DNA of 64,000 nucleotides from Bremia lactucae (GCF_004359215.1 NC_090616.1:1713976-1777975), one strand, 5' to 3'; numbered from the stretch's first letter, positions 10,527-22,180 are shown. The notes: a model not told the origin generated them from the letters alone. Numbers and translations are program-made.

Positions 10527-11505
10527 AGCCCGAACATGTTTTGCGATCACGTCATTGACGCGCTTTCTTCTTTAGAGGGAGTTTGTTATCTACGAAATCA
10601 TCTGTGACAGTGCGCATTCGTATAAAACAGTTTGACGACACTTGGATTGGGCGTGTCCGATCCAAAAAAACGGAAAAAAACTCGGATCCAAGCTGTTCAA
10701 ATCGCGTTTTACGATTTCTTAGATGGTTTTAATCAAATACGACATATAATTGGTTCTCATTGAAGCCAGTTCTAAACACGTAAACTCAGATAATACGTTC
10801 GACATTGTGTGTTTATTATGTGTGGTGCAACAAGACGATGCCACGATGCAAGAAGCACAGCGGTATAATGACCATAGAATTTCTAACTATTATTAGGGAG
10901 AGTCGCGAGGCCCGCCGTCGACTTCGAAGACAGCCGAGGCTCGGAACTTTTTAAATTCGAAAAATGTCAATATCCAGTTTGTTCTGGAACTCGTATCGTC
11001 TCAAAAAATGAGATGTTGTCTATTGTCCACAAATCTTCCGCTGTAGTACTGCGATCCCCATATCACACAAAATCAGTCGGTAGCCAAGGGTGGCAACTGG
11101 CTCTCTGCGAGCAGGGAAGCCCTTTATTCATATACCAACAGTGGCATTCCACCCATGTCTCGTGCGGCGAAAGTCGCACGAAGGCCAAAGTATACTAGCG
11201 GCATATGGGCAAGTCTCGTCGAAACCATATAGACACCTTCCTTTCATTGAGATGCGCATGTATTTTTTTAATATCTATCACGAAAGAGCAGTAGACGACA
11301 ATATTATTGTCACATGCAAGCGAGAGACGAACGCGCTCTCATGCCCTTGTGATCGTCACAAAAAATTCGAAAAGCCCTTGTTTTGTCCGTAGCTATGGTC
11401 AAGACGCTGTCTCTCATTGTTCGTATTGATAGGCTCAGCTTTTGATGTGAGGTCCTCATGGCTTGGCGTGAAAATTATTCCCACTCTACGAAACGCCAGG
11501 AAGAA
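10527..11505. other. Intergenic region
   Basis: No gene is supported. Short frames here (11013-11198, 11090-11392) look like chance. The right end should hold the promoter of the START-FYVE gene at 11506. Confidence 0.45.
11412..11422 (+). promoter_or_regulatory. Inr-like initiator upstream of START-FYVE gene 1
   Basis: TCTCATTGTTC matches the oomycete initiator core (TCAYT). It lies ~90 nt before the ATG at 11506, the usual distance. This supports the internal ATG over the in-frame ATG at 11458. Confidence 0.35.
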
Positions 11506-12765
11506 ATGAAATTTACCCTTCCAAAAGACGCGTTTTCGCCTCTCACGCTTTCCGAGAAACGTCAAGCTTCGATTGCAACGGAAGCCGAGACAGTGGTGCT
11601 GGAGGCCGTGGCCGCGAGTGAACGATTTATTAACGAAGGTGCGAATGTAGGACACAGTGCGTTTAAACTTGTGCGTGCGCGGGATGGATTACGCGTTTAT
11701 CGACAACGAAAACGATCGATTCATGAGCGCGAACCACCAATATTGTTGTGGTCGAAAGAGTCGGAAAACTCGAGTTGTCGCACGTATCATAGCAACGAAA
11801 GTAGCCACACGTGGTCGTCATGCTCGGGTGTGACTGGCGATAGTATCATGGAGAGGATGCGCCCACGAGGTGTGGCACTCCTCGTGCTCTACGGAACGAT
11901 TGATGGCACCTTAGATGACTGTATGTATGGGTGTGTCGCCCCGACAGACGAAGCGTGGATGTTGCGAAGTTCGCATATTAAAGACCGTCTCGATGATGCG
12001 CGGATTCTATCGACAATACAAGGACCGACGTGTTCCGAACCGTTTCGGTTCCTCGGCATCAAGTGGTTTGCAAAAGAAATTCCGTTGGCATTACGAGGCA
12101 TTGTCCAACAACGGGATTTTGTTATTATCGAATCTATCGGATGTACCCATGATTCAACAGGCAAACGAGTTGGCTACATGTTAATGCACTCGGTGACCCT
12201 TAAAGAAGTGCCGGAACTTGCGCAAGGGGGCATTGTGCGCGGAATGTTAAGCTTTTGCTTTTTGTTTCGTCAATATGGTGTCAACCAAATCCAAACGTTT
12301 GGATGTGGTTTCTTTGATACGCGTGGCGACGTTCCAAGTCGACTATCCGTGTCAATGTCGGCGGAATCCGCAATTTCATGTGTCGACGTAGTTGCCTACG
12401 CGTATATTAAGAAACTCTTGTGGTACATGAAGCATGCGAGTACCCACGCGTCCATGGAGGGCAATCAATCCCGAGTGGGTCAGTGTGATGCATGTGCAAA
12501 GACGTTTAGCAAATTTTCACTCACGAGTTCGAGTACAGGCTACTCGTGTCACATTTGCCGTCAAGTCATGTGCTCGAAATGCAGTGTAGCCAAGAACCTC
12601 ACTATGGACGTGTCCGAAACAGGAGCTTATCAACAGTGCTCGTTACGTTTTTGTATCCGTTGCTTGCTAGCAGCCAAGCAACAATCGAGCGTCGAGTTGG
12701 CCATTTCTTGTCTTAAGGCAACGTCGGGATCCTCAACGTTCGTAGCACCACGGAAGAACAATTAG
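11506..12765 (+). CDS. START-domain protein with C-terminal FYVE-like zinc finger (copy 1)
   Basis: Predicted 419-residue protein. The central part (about residues 100-310) has the features of oomycete START-like lipid-binding domains: GTIDGTLDDCMYGCVAPTDE, then FLGIKWF, VGYMLMHSVTL and DVVAYAYIKKLLW. Residues of about 320-390 form a FYVE-related zinc finger with four Cys pairs (CDAC, CHIC, CSKC, CIRC). Such START-FYVE proteins are a large oomycete family thought to bind membrane lipids. The start MKFTLP is chosen because the neighbouring paralogues begin with the same MKF. It is intact and without introns. It is convergent with copy 2 (13342-14595) and belongs to a local cluster of five copies. 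Confidence 0.85.
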   Translation: MKFTLPKDAFSPLTLSEKRQASIATEAETVVLEAVAASERFINEGANVGHSAFKLVRARDGLRVYRQRKRSIHEREPPILLWSKESENSSCRTYHSNESSHTWSSCSGVTGDSIMERMRPRGVALLVLYGTIDGTLDDCMYGCVAPTDEAWMLRSSHIKDRLDDARILSTIQGPTCSEPFRFLGIKWFAKEIPLALRGIVQQRDFVIIESIGCTHDSTGKRVGYMLMHSVTLKEVPELAQGGIVRGMLSFCFLFRQYGVNQIQTFGCGFFDTRGDVPSRLSVSMSAESAISCVDVVAYAYIKKLLWYMKHASTHASMEGNQSRVGQCDACAKTFSKFSLTSSSTGYSCHICRQVMCSKCSVAKNLTMDVSETGAYQQCSLRFCIRCLLAAKQQSSVELAISCLKATSGSSTFVAPRKNN

Positions 12766-13341
12766 CTGCATTTAGAGATAATTCTTTACATCTTAAAGTT
12801 TTTTTTCTATGTTTTATGGCATTGATACCTTCTTTTTGGTGATCATTGGAGTCGAGCCGCGACATTTTTAATGCCCATCCTTTAGAATCAGAGTTATCAT
12901 TGAGGTGTGGGTAGGGGTGATGTTTATAAGCGTCTAGGGTTGGTATGTAAGCAGTAGCCGCCTCTGTCTTTAACCTCTATCCATTCCTCGTTCTTTTTTT
13001 TTACCTCTTAGCAATTTTCGTAACCATGTCCCAGCACGGTCATCAGTTTGTAATCGGATGCACCGGCAAATTGTCCTCTTCAGTTTCATTACTGCCATCC
13101 GTGTCTCAACAGTACGAAATTTGTTGCTTTCGATGGCATGACGTCTATCCTAGTCAAGTCCCATACAGTTTCTGCTTTGCAGCTTCCTTCAACTTGACAG
13201 CAAATGCATTGAATAAACAATTGTTAACCATGACATTTTTAGCACTTTAATCAACGACAATTATTATTGGCGACTTGGCCACTAGTTGCATGGGGGGTTA
13301 CCCTTTAATCTTCTATTTTGTGCTTCTGCAGCTATTAAAAT
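12766..13341. other. Spacer between convergent START-FYVE genes
   Basis: Holds the 3' ends of copies 1 and 2, with an AATAAA at about 13212. A plus-strand frame at 13026-13250 (74 codons, MSQHGHQ...) has an Inr-like CCATTCCTCGTTC followed by a T-run ~40 nt upstream, but the peptide is unrecognised. It could be a small or dead gene; I give it little weight. Confidence 0.4.
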
Positions 13342-14595
13342 TTACGAAGACGATGTGGACGAGGCTTCTACGTTACTAATCGCCATATCCCATCCCGACA
13401 TTTGCGTCGCTTGAAGCAAACACTGGAGGCAAAAGCGAAACGAACGCTGCAACACTTTGCCCGAAGTTGCCACATGCACCGTCATTTTCTTAAGTACGGT
13501 ACATTTAAAGCAAATGACACGATGGCAAATTTGGCAAGGGGCACTGGAATGAAAGAACAACTTGCTGAAATTCTTGGCACAAACTCCACAACACGACGCA
13601 TTTGTCGCGTCAACCGCCACGTGTTTTCTTGAATGTCGTATAAGCCAAATGAGTTTCTTCACATGCGCATAATCCACAACACCCACAACAGCAATCGTAG
13701 CCTCCGCGGCAATCGACACGGACAATCGCCGTGGCATATCGCCTCGGGAATCAAAATATCCACGGCAAAAAATATCAATTTTTCCCGACCCATTTTGGCG
13801 AAAAATGTAACAAAATCGAATTAAACCTCGCACAATGCCTAAATGGGCCAATTCGGGGAGGTCTCGAAGTGTAATCGAATGAAGCAAAACGTACCCCACT
13901 TTCTCGCCACTTGTGTCCTGAGTGTACCCCGTCGCCTCGAGCAAGAGAAAATCGCGCTTCTGCACAAAGCCCGTAATAAGTGCGGGATGGGCTTTCAAAA
14001 ACCACTTGACGCCTAGAAAACAGCACGGATCCGTGGACGTTGGTCGTCGTAGCGCAGCAATGATGCGACTATCGTCCACGCCGTCGTTTAAGTGCGAACT
14101 TCGTAGCATCCACGCGTCGTCGGTGGGCGCAACGCACCCAAACATACAATCCTCTAAGGTGCCATCGAGGGTACCATGTAACGCCATGAGTGTAACCCCA
14201 TGCGGACGTAACTTTTCCATAATCGTATCCCCTTTCATCCCCAAAGACGACCACGACGACCATGATGTTTGATTATCATGGACTTGATCAACGCTAGCAG
14301 TCGAACCATAGCGCTTGAATTCACGCTCGTTCGGACTTTCAATTACCGGGTAACTTGGCGGTGGGGTACCCAACCGTTGGGCCCAATTTTGGCGCTGTCG
14401 ATACACTTGCACGCCATCGCGTACACGCACGAGTTTCCACTCGGGTGGCTCAAGTGTGGATCCGTTACGAATAAAACATTCATTTGCTACGAGTGTTTCG
14501 TTGATGATTGTATCGGCTTCTTCGATTAAAGCACTTGCGCGTTCGTCGGAGAGGGTTACGTTTGAAGCGACGTTTTGTGGCAACAAGAACTTCAT
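13342..14595 (-). CDS. START-domain protein with C-terminal FYVE-like zinc finger (copy 2)
   Basis: Predicted 417-residue protein, clearly paralogous to copy 1 along its full length. It has an MKFLLP start, the START core (GTLDGTLEDCMFGCVAPTDD, FLGVKWFL, VGYVLLHSITL, VVDYAHVKKLIWLI), then the FYVE-like finger with four Cys pairs (CGVC, CQIC, CFKC, CLQC). The in-frame ATG at 14670 is rejected because homology begins at the MKF codon at 14595. It is intact and without introns. Its divergence from copy 1 shows an old duplication, unlike the recent inverted pair at 16-20 kb. It probably binds lipid at endomembranes; the ligand is unknown. Confidence 0.85.
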   Translation of the reverse strand: MKFLLPQNVASNVTLSDERASALIEEADTIINETLVANECFIRNGSTLEPPEWKLVRVRDGVQVYRQRQNWAQRLGTPPPSYPVIESPNEREFKRYGSTASVDQVHDNQTSWSSWSSLGMKGDTIMEKLRPHGVTLMALHGTLDGTLEDCMFGCVAPTDDAWMLRSSHLNDGVDDSRIIAALRRPTSTDPCCFLGVKWFLKAHPALITGFVQKRDFLLLEATGYTQDTSGEKVGYVLLHSITLRDLPELAHLGIVRGLIRFCYIFRQNGSGKIDIFCRGYFDSRGDMPRRLSVSIAAEATIAVVGVVDYAHVKKLIWLIRHSRKHVAVDATNASCCGVCAKNFSKLFFHSSAPCQICHRVICFKCTVLKKMTVHVATSGKVLQRSFRFCLQCLLQATQMSGWDMAISNVEASSTSSS

Positions 14596-15657
14596 CGCGA
14601 GAATGCGTGTATTAAAGTGGCCGGATGTCGATAGTTGGCAAATAGAGGCAGCAACATTCGAGGATCTCAAATCCTTTTGTCACAGCAGCTCACACTTCGT
14701 GGATGTCAAAAGATGCCGCATGTGCAGGCACTGGATAGCTCGGTAGAAAGGCTTAGTTGAATTTTAAGGGGGGGGGAGTATTTTACAGGTGCAAAGGGTA
14801 CTCGTATTTCTTTTCGTTGGATTTGTGTTGCCTTTTTTTTTGCCGTTGGCATTTTTTTAGAGGACGACAACAAAAGGTTAGGACTTGCCACAGGGCGACA
14901 TTTGCGACAAGTGGCACAATTGCACAATGGCTGTCTGGTGCCTCTGCTTCGTTCCATGCGCGCTGTGTAATGGCGTAAACCATTCGTTTCTTTCTTTTGT
15001 CTCAGATTGCTTGATGCATCAATGTAAAGAGAGCAAGACACTTGCTACTTGTGCTTGCTGCTCGAGTGTTTTTTTTTTTGTTTTTATGTGCAACAGCTTA
15101 GGAAGGAAGCCTCTCCGTCTCTTGCCGATAAATCGAAACATAAAGGATCGTGTAGGGTTCGTGAGTTCTGGCACACCATCGACGAATGTTTAGATACGAT
15201 GTACAACACCTGAAACGCCAATGGATAGACACTCGAGACCACTTTTTTGCAACTCGTTTTTTTATTGATAATAAATTCATTCAATGTTTTTTAATTGTAT
15301 AAAATTTCAACCATGCGCTATTGACAAAGCTCGACGAGCATATTAGAAACGCCCTTTTCCGTCCTTTTGCATGGACACAATTGCACCGAGAATAATTACT
15401 GCAAGTTTACACCATGAATAACCTCATGCCTCTTTCTTGGATTTGCACGCTTTTTTCTCTTTACATAATACGCTCCTTCAAAAAAGTGCCACGTCGTCAA
15501 AAAGTTGCGCAATTATCTCGGCTCATTTGATTGGCTCCAACGAATGTATCTCGGCCACACTTGCACCATCACCAAATCAACACCTTGCTTGTTTCATAAA
15601 TGTCCATACAACACACACTCTCAATCGTAACCCCATTGTGGCATTTCGTGTACCCTC
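14596..15657. other. Intergenic region between divergent START-FYVE copies
   Basis: About 1 kb with homopolymer runs (G at ~14768, T at ~14835 and ~15070) and no supported gene. It should contain the promoters of copy 2 (minus) and of pseudogene copy 3 (plus). Confidence 0.45.
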
Positions 15658-16981
15658 ATGAAGTTCCTGTTGCCTCCCAATACGTTTTCCCTCGTCACAT
15701 TATCCCCCGATCACCAGCAACAGATTCTCCACGAAGCAAATACAATCGTGAAAGAAATTATACATGCCAACGACGCGTTTACTAGCAACAATGCCACCCT
15801 CAGTCGTCAAGACTGGCGCCTCTTGCGCGTGAAAGAAGGCATGCACGTCTCTCGTCAACGCAAACACGCAACATTTCAATGCACATCTCCGATTTTTTAC
15901 CCTATGGTCCAAAGTCCGTCAAATCAACACGTATTTTCAAGGTATTGCACTACAAGTTCGAGTTGTAGTAGTATGAATGCAAAAGTGGATACCACAACAT
16001 CTTTGTCAACTTCGTCGTCCTTGGAATATCAAAGGGATACACTCATGGAATGTATGCGACCCCCTCACGTGCCTCTTATGGCTCTTCACGGATCCGTGGA
16101 TGGAACCCTTGACGACTGAATGTATCGATGTGTTGCAGCCACAGACGTGGCGTGGATGTTACGGAGTTCATATATTCACAACGGACTTGACGATGCATGG
16201 ATTGTAGCCACTTTTCAACGCCCGAATCGCATCGATCCGTGTCGATTTCTTGGTCTCAAGTGGTTCGCCAAAGAGCATCCCGTGCTTCTCACAGGCATCG
16301 TTTAACAACGCGATTTTGTTATTGTCGAGTTTTCAGGCTTCTCACTTGATGCTACCGGCGAGCGCGTTGGATTCATGTTAATGCACTCAGTAGCGATGCC
16401 TGAAGTGCCAGAACTTTCGCACTTTGGGTATTGTGCGTGGCGTCATGAGTTTTTGCTACATCTTTCGGCAACACGGACCTGGAAGAATTAATATTTTTTG
16501 CCGCGGGTTTTTCGATTCCGGTGGTGGGGTCCCGGCTCGTCTGTCTGTGGCACTTGCTGCGGACTCGGCTGTGTGTTGTGTGAATCTTGTCGATTACGCG
16601 CATATTAAGAAATTGCGGTGGCTAATGCAACACGCTAGTCAACAGCAATCGGTTGATTTGGCCACGTCCATGCCGTCTCGCTGTGAGGCGTGTGAAAAAA
16701 AATTTCGCAAATTTTCCTTCACTGCATCGGGCTCGGGGCTCATGTGCAATATTTGCCGCCACGTCATTTGCTCAAAATGCAGTGTGGTTAAAAAAATGAC
16801 CATTCATGTGTTTGATACAGGCAAAATCCAACAGTGTGCATTGCCATTTTGCCTCGCGTGTTTGCTTCAAGCGAAACAAATGTCCGCATGGGAGTTAGCA
16901 ATATAAGACATGGAGGCGTCGTCAGTGTCGTCAAATTTTGTAGATTTTGCATCGATACCATCAATTAGCTCATTTGTATAG
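15658..16981 (+). pseudogene. START-FYVE protein pseudogene (copy 3)
   Basis: Starts with an intact MKFLLP and follows the family for its whole length, but is broken several times. A TGA at 16117-16119 replaces the Cys codon of the DDCMY motif. A TAA at 16303-16305 replaces the first Gln of the QQRDF motif. A one-base insertion near 16425-16432 shifts the frame after ELSH. A TAA at 16904-16906 truncates a tail that is open in the inverted copy. The FYVE-like finger (CEAC, CNIC, CSKC, CLAC) is still readable in the shifted frame. Its 3' two thirds and downstream flank are duplicated in inverted orientation at 18.5-20.1 kb. Confidence 0.85.
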
Positions 16982-17666
16982 AAGGCGTTGGAGCTAGACC
17001 AATGGCACGTGTGAAAAGCTTCTAGGAATATTGTCTTATCGTAATTTTTTTTTCATGTTTTTGCTCCTTACTTTTTGGGTCTGTCCCAGTCGTTGCTCGA
17101 GGTATCGCTTTATCACAATTTGTGGTAAAAATTTGTGTCGGGGCCGAGTTGTAACCATGCAGCGTGAGGGTGCAACGCGACCCCGACACTAACTTTTGCC
17201 AATTAAAATAATATATATACAATATCAAAGTAGCAAGCCATCGACTGGAGTTGCTTGGCAAATTTAAGCTTTTTAAACGCTTGATGTTTGCTTACGCAAA
17301 ATGGTTAACTTTCGTAGCAGGGTTTATCACGCAGAATATGTTGCGAGTTGTAATGGCAAGCAAATGCTAAACTTGTTTATCCCGATTAGCCACAAAGAGT
17401 TAAGTTCGATCTTTAAGTACGCAAAAAAAATATCGAAATTGCAAAAAGTCGTGGTCGCATCAGACGTTCGAAGTTCAAGGTGGCCAAATTGCTACCGCTA
17501 CCGTCACTAGACGGACCGCCAAGGTCCACAGAGTCGTCAACCGAGTATTCACCACTACAAGCAAATCTGTACCTCAGTTGATCTTAGAAAAACGTGTTTT
17601 CAAGCAGATGGAGCCAACATCTGGCCATCTGATAACACGGCACCGTGTTGCACAAAAAAGAAAAAA
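16045..17666 (+). repeat. Left arm of a ~1.6-kb inverted repeat
   Basis: Pairs with 18521-20128 in reverse orientation. The arm covers the 3' two thirds of START-FYVE copy 3 plus about 690 bp of flank. The inner ends (17570-17666 and 18521-18600) look identical by eye, while the coding part differs at a few percent of sites and by small indels. Outside ~16045 the two genes are only distant paralogues. Confidence 0.85.
17135..17189. repeat. Small hairpin within the inverted repeat
   Basis: GTGTCGGGGCCGAGTTG pairs with CAACGCGACCCCGACAC across a short loop (one mismatch). The same hairpin, with a few changes, is at 18988-19042 in the right arm. Function unknown; it might be a miniature element. 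Confidence 0.55.
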
Positions 17667-17848
17667 ATCATGTATTGTCACTGTAAAAAAATCAAAAGTG
17701 ATAACGCTACAGAAGACTATGACAAGCCGAGGGAATTCAATGATACTGACAACGCATCGATGGCGAGATCCCATCCAGATTTTTGTCGTGCTTTGCACAA
17801 ACACGCGAGGCAAAAAAAAAATGGCAATGCACACTGTTGAATTTTGCC
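17667..17848 (-). pseudogene. START-FYVE C-terminal fragment beside the gap (copy 5)
   Basis: The minus strand reads GKIQQCALPFFFCLACLCKA and then GWDLAIDALSVSLNS, a family C-terminus that differs from copies 3 and 4. It lies inside the loop of the inverted repeat and enters the N-run, so the rest of this copy probably sits in the missing sequence. A PFFFC expansion and a frame problem suggest it is broken too. Confidence 0.6.
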
Positions 17849-18518
17849 NNNNNNNNNNNNNNNNNNNNNNNNNNNNNNNNNNNNNNNNNNNNNNNNNNNN
17901 NNNNNNNNNNNNNNNNNNNNNNNNNNNNNNNNNNNNNNNNNNNNNNNNNNNNNNNNNNNNNNNNNNNNNNNNNNNNNNNNNNNNNNNNNNNNNNNNNNNN
18001 NNNNNNNNNNNNNNNNNNNNNNNNNNNNNNNNNNNNNNNNNNNNNNNNNNNNNNNNNNNNNNNNNNNNNNNNNNNNNNNNNNNNNNNNNNNNNNNNNNNN
18101 NNNNNNNNNNNNNNNNNNNNNNNNNNNNNNNNNNNNNNNNNNNNNNNNNNNNNNNNNNNNNNNNNNNNNNNNNNNNNNNNNNNNNNNNNNNNNNNNNNNN
18201 NNNNNNNNNNNNNNNNNNNNNNNNNNNNNNNNNNNNNNNNNNNNNNNNNNNNNNNNNNNNNNNNNNNNNNNNNNNNNNNNNNNNNNNNNNNNNNNNNNNN
18301 NNNNNNNNNNNNNNNNNNNNNNNNNNNNNNNNNNNNNNNNNNNNNNNNNNNNNNNNNNNNNNNNNNNNNNNNNNNNNNNNNNNNNNNNNNNNNNNNNNNN
18401 NNNNNNNNNNNNNNNNNNNNNNNNNNNNNNNNNNNNNNNNNNNNNNNNNNNNNNNNNNNNNNNNNNNNNNNNNNNNNNNNNNNNNNNNNNNNNNNNNNNN
18501 NNNNNNNNNNNNNNNNNN
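17849..18518. other. Assembly gap (670 N)
   Basis: Unresolved bases in the loop of the inverted repeat. Long apparent open frames crossing it are artefacts of the N-run. Confidence 0.99.
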
Positions 18519-18520
18519 TT

Positions 18521-20128
18521 TTTGTGCAACACGGTGCCGTGTTATCAGATGGCCAGATGTTGGCTCCATCTGCTTGAAAACACGTTTTTCTAAGATCAAC
18601 TGAGGTACAGATTTGCTTGTAGTGGTGAATACTCGGTTGACGACTCTGTGGACCTTGGCGGTCCGTCTAGTGACGGTAGCGGTAGCAATTTGGCCACCTT
18701 GAACTTCGAACGTCTGATGCGACCACGACTTTTTGCAATTTCGATATTTTTTTTGCGTACTTAAAGATCGAACTTAACTCTTAGTGGCTAATCGGAATAA
18801 ACAAGTTTAGCATTTGCTTGCCAGTACAACTCGCAACATATTCTGCGTGATAAACCCTACTACGAAATTTAACCATTTTGCGTAAGCAAACATCAAGCGT
18901 TTAAGAAGCTTAAATTTGCCAAGCAACTCCAGTCGATGGCTTGCTACTTTGATATTGTATATATATTATTTTAATTGGCAAAAGTTAGTGTCGGGGTCGA
19001 GTTGCACCCTCACGCTGCATGGTTACAAGTCGGCCCCGACACAAATTTTTGCCACAAATTGTGATAAAGCGATACCTCAAGCAACGACTGGGACAGACCC
19101 TAAAATTAAGGAGCAAAAACATGAAAAAAAATTACGATAAGACAATATTCCTAGAAGCTTTTCACACGTGCCATTGGTCTAGCTCCAACGCCTTCTATAC
19201 AAATGAGCTAATTGATAATATCGATGCAAAATCTACAAAATCGACGACACTGACGACGCCTCCATGTCTTGTATTGCTAACTCCCATGCGGACATTTGTT
19301 TCGCTTGAAGCAAACACGCGAGGCAAAATGGCAATGCACACTGTTGAATTTTGCCTGTATCGACACATGAACGGTCATTTTTTTAACCACACTGCATTTC
19401 GAGCAAATGACGTGGCGGCAAATATTGCACATGAGCCCCGAGCCCGATGCAGTGAAGGAAAATTTGCGAAATTTTTTTTCACACGCCTCACAGCGAGACG
19501 GCATGGACGTGGCCAAATCAACCGATTGCTGTTGACTAGCGTGTTGCATTAGCCACCGCAATTTCTTAATATGCGCGTAGTCGACAAGATTCGCACAACA
19601 AACAGCCGAGTCCGCAGCAAGTGCCACAGACAGACGAGCCGGGACCCCACCACAGGAATCGAAAAACCCGCGGTAAAAAATATTAATTCTCCCAGGTCCG
19701 TGTTGCCGAAAGATAGCAAAAACTCGTGACGCCGCGCACAATATCCAAGTGCGAAAATTCTGGCACTTCGGGCATCGCTACTGAGTGCATTAAACATGAA
19801 TCCAACGCGCTCGCCGGTAGCATCAAGTGAGAAGCCTGAAAACTCGACAATAACAAAATCGCGTTGCTGAACGATGCCTGTGAGAAGCACGGGATGCTCT
19901 TTGGCAAACCACTTGAGACCAAGAAATTGACACGGATCGATGCGATTCAGGCGTTGAAAAGTGGCTACAATCCGTGCATCGTCAAGTCCGTCGTGAATAT
20001 GGGAACTCCGTAACATACACGCCACGTCTGTGGCTGCAACACATTCATACATACAGTCGTCAAGGATTCCATTCACGGATCCGTGAAGAGCCATAAGAGG
20101 CACATGAGGGGGTCGCATACGTTCCATA
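18521..20128 (-). repeat. Right arm of the ~1.6-kb inverted repeat
   Basis: Reverse complement of 16045-17666 with scattered substitutions and indels. It carries the 3' part of START-FYVE copy 4 and the same downstream flank, including the hairpin at 18988-19042. Confidence 0.85.
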
Positions 20129-20461
20129 ATTGTGTCGCGATTGCCATAATCAAAGATGCTACTACCACTGCTAGTGGCACGATACATTTAAATTTTCAAG
20201 ACCTTTCGAAAATGTATTGTTAAAGTCTCGAGATAATTTGAGTTGTCGTTGTTGAATCGCTTTTTGTCGCTGTCGAAACACTTGAATGCCTTCTCGTGCA
20301 CGCACGAGTTTCCATTCAAGTGGATTGAGCGTGGATTCGTCTCGAATGTAGCGCTCTCTAGCACCAATTGTTTCGTTTACTACTGTGGTGGCTTTAAGGA
20401 GCAGCGCAGCTTCGTGGTCTTTGCTTAACGTGATCTCTGGAAACGCAGTTTGGGGCAAGGT
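19233..20461 (-). pseudogene. START-FYVE protein pseudogene (copy 4)
   Basis: Read on the minus strand it begins at the family N-terminus (KFTLPQTAFPEITLSKDHE), but the expected ATG is now ATC and a small insertion follows, so the start codon is lost. A frameshift lies where the unique N-terminal part meets the inverted-repeat part (~20.17 kb). Others lie near 19.8 kb and near 19.72 kb, the last a two-base loss in the SFCYIFRQ segment. The finger pairs CEAC, CNIC and CSKC remain. The stops of copy 3 are not shared, so the two copies decayed separately after duplication. Confidence 0.8.
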
Positions 20462-21230
20462 GAATTTTTGATGGAATTTTAAAAGTGATTTGGCAAAAAA
20501 TTACAGAAACATTTTTTTTTACGAGGGGGTTTGGGATGGCAGTTTGTTTGGGGTTGTGATGCGATTTAAAAGGTTAGGGATGAGGCATAAATAAAATTTT
20601 TAGTTGGTACAGAAACACGAGGTGGTATGTTTTTCCAAGAATTAGAGCGGTGGATTTGCCATTTAAATTACGCTTATCAATGGGAGCCCTACTCTTCTTT
20701 CTGCATCAGAAAGCAAAGATGCAAATGTCGGATTCAAGTAGATCCATGTTGCCCACCTGTGTTTCAGCTTGTGGTCTCAGAGCCAACGGTGATCCAGCTT
20801 TGGAAAATAGAAGCGAAACGATTTGCAGTGCCACACGTTTAGGTCTAGAAAAATTCGTGTGAAATTGCTACGTTTTTTGTGGCTTAAATTTTCCGATTGT
20901 TTTCGCCGCAGATCTTTCTGCAAAAACTCGTCTGAATACCGTCGAGTGATATAAATGCGTATTGTCATGGCATGAATCCTAATCAACGATTGGGAGAGTG
21001 CTCATAGGTAGTGAGTGTACAGCATCTAGCACGACGACTTCGTACGCAGAGGTTATGGATTCAGGCGCGAGGCTTGGACAAGTAAGTTGACTAAAACGTC
21101 GAATATTTTAAACTAGGAATGTGGTATTTGTGGATAGGTTGTTGTGCAATTTTATGTTTTTGCAGCGCGAATAAACAAATAATCGCTGCGAGATTTGCAA
21201 AACGTTTATTCACTGTATTTTGCACGATTC
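20462..21230. other. No recognised gene
   Basis: Flank of START-FYVE copy 4 up to the second gap. Short frames at 20627-20862 have no recognisable domain. Confidence 0.45.
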
Positions 21231-21330
21231 NNNNNNNNNNNNNNNNNNNNNNNNNNNNNNNNNNNNNNNNNNNNNNNNNNNNNNNNNNNNNNNNNNNNNN
21301 NNNNNNNNNNNNNNNNNNNNNNNNNNNNNN
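21231..21330. other. Assembly gap (100 N)
   Basis: A run of exactly 100 N, the usual placeholder for a gap of unknown size. Confidence 0.99.
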
Positions 21331-21469
21331 ATTTGGGCCCTAGAATTCGACAATTTTATCTTACGTTTTTGATAAATGATCTTTCAAGGACCAGAACATC
21401 CGATAAAGATCAAAAACAGTCTCTAACTAATTTGACCATCGTTAAAAACGCGCTCCGATTCGGATACGA

Positions 21470-22180
21470 TTAGACGTACCCTCGAAGTATTTCTTCGAGG
21501 ACGCGATTTACGCAGTCCGTCTGACCATCTGGATCTGGATGACCAGAAGTTGACATAGTCAGCCGTGTTCCGAGAGGTCGGCACACGGATTGCCAAAACT
21601 CCGACGTAAACCGTGGATTTCTATCCAAGACCAGTTCATGGAGTAAACCGTGGAGTTTGAATACCGTGTCCATAAAGACACGGGCACAGCCCGGAGCCGT
21701 GCTTGACTCTGGTACTGCAGCAAGATATACCACCTTGCTGAATCTGTCTACAAAAAAAAAGAATTCCATTTTTTGTGATCGTCTTCGGGAAATCCGAAGA
21801 CGACGTATACTGATACGGACTGCCAACATTCTGCCGGAAGTGATAGAGATTGGAGAGGTGCACGGGATGACGGGCCAGGCTTCACCCGTTGACATACCTC
21901 GCAAGCACGAATGTACTTGCGCACGAACTGATACTGGCGGGGCAAGTAAAAGTCGCAACTCACTGTAAGATAAGTTTTCTCACGTCCACGATGCCCACTT
22001 TTTGGTGCATCGTGACACGCATCCATGATGCGCAAGAGCAAATAATTGTGAGTTCGGGACGACGACACGTGGAGTGTCGCCGGCGACGGTTGTGTAATAC
22101 AATAAGCCGTTGCGAGTTGTGTATCTCGTGGAATACATCGTTGATACCAAAATATGTTATATAAATAATATTTTTCATGG
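21470..22180 (-). pseudogene. Integrase of Gypsy relic E1
   Basis: Shows the HHCC zinc-binding part (KSGHRGREKTY, then ACEVCQRVKPG) and then the core, with FVDRFSKVVYLAAVP, DRNPRFTSEFW and TSGHPDPDGQTDCVNRVLEE. In the last motif the expected catalytic TER glutamate region reads TDC. A frameshift near 21.77 kb, at an A-run, separates the two halves. The C-terminal GPY/F and chromodomain are missing. Confidence 0.8.

Noticed and set aside
13026..13250. Small gene with an Inr-like site between START-FYVE genes
   Set aside because: The promoter-like motif is suggestive, but the peptide shows no domain or paralogue; kept only as a remark.
17574..18603. Very long open frames on both strands across the first gap
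   Set aside because: They exist only because N codons are not stops, and the palindromic ends give the same peptide on both strands.
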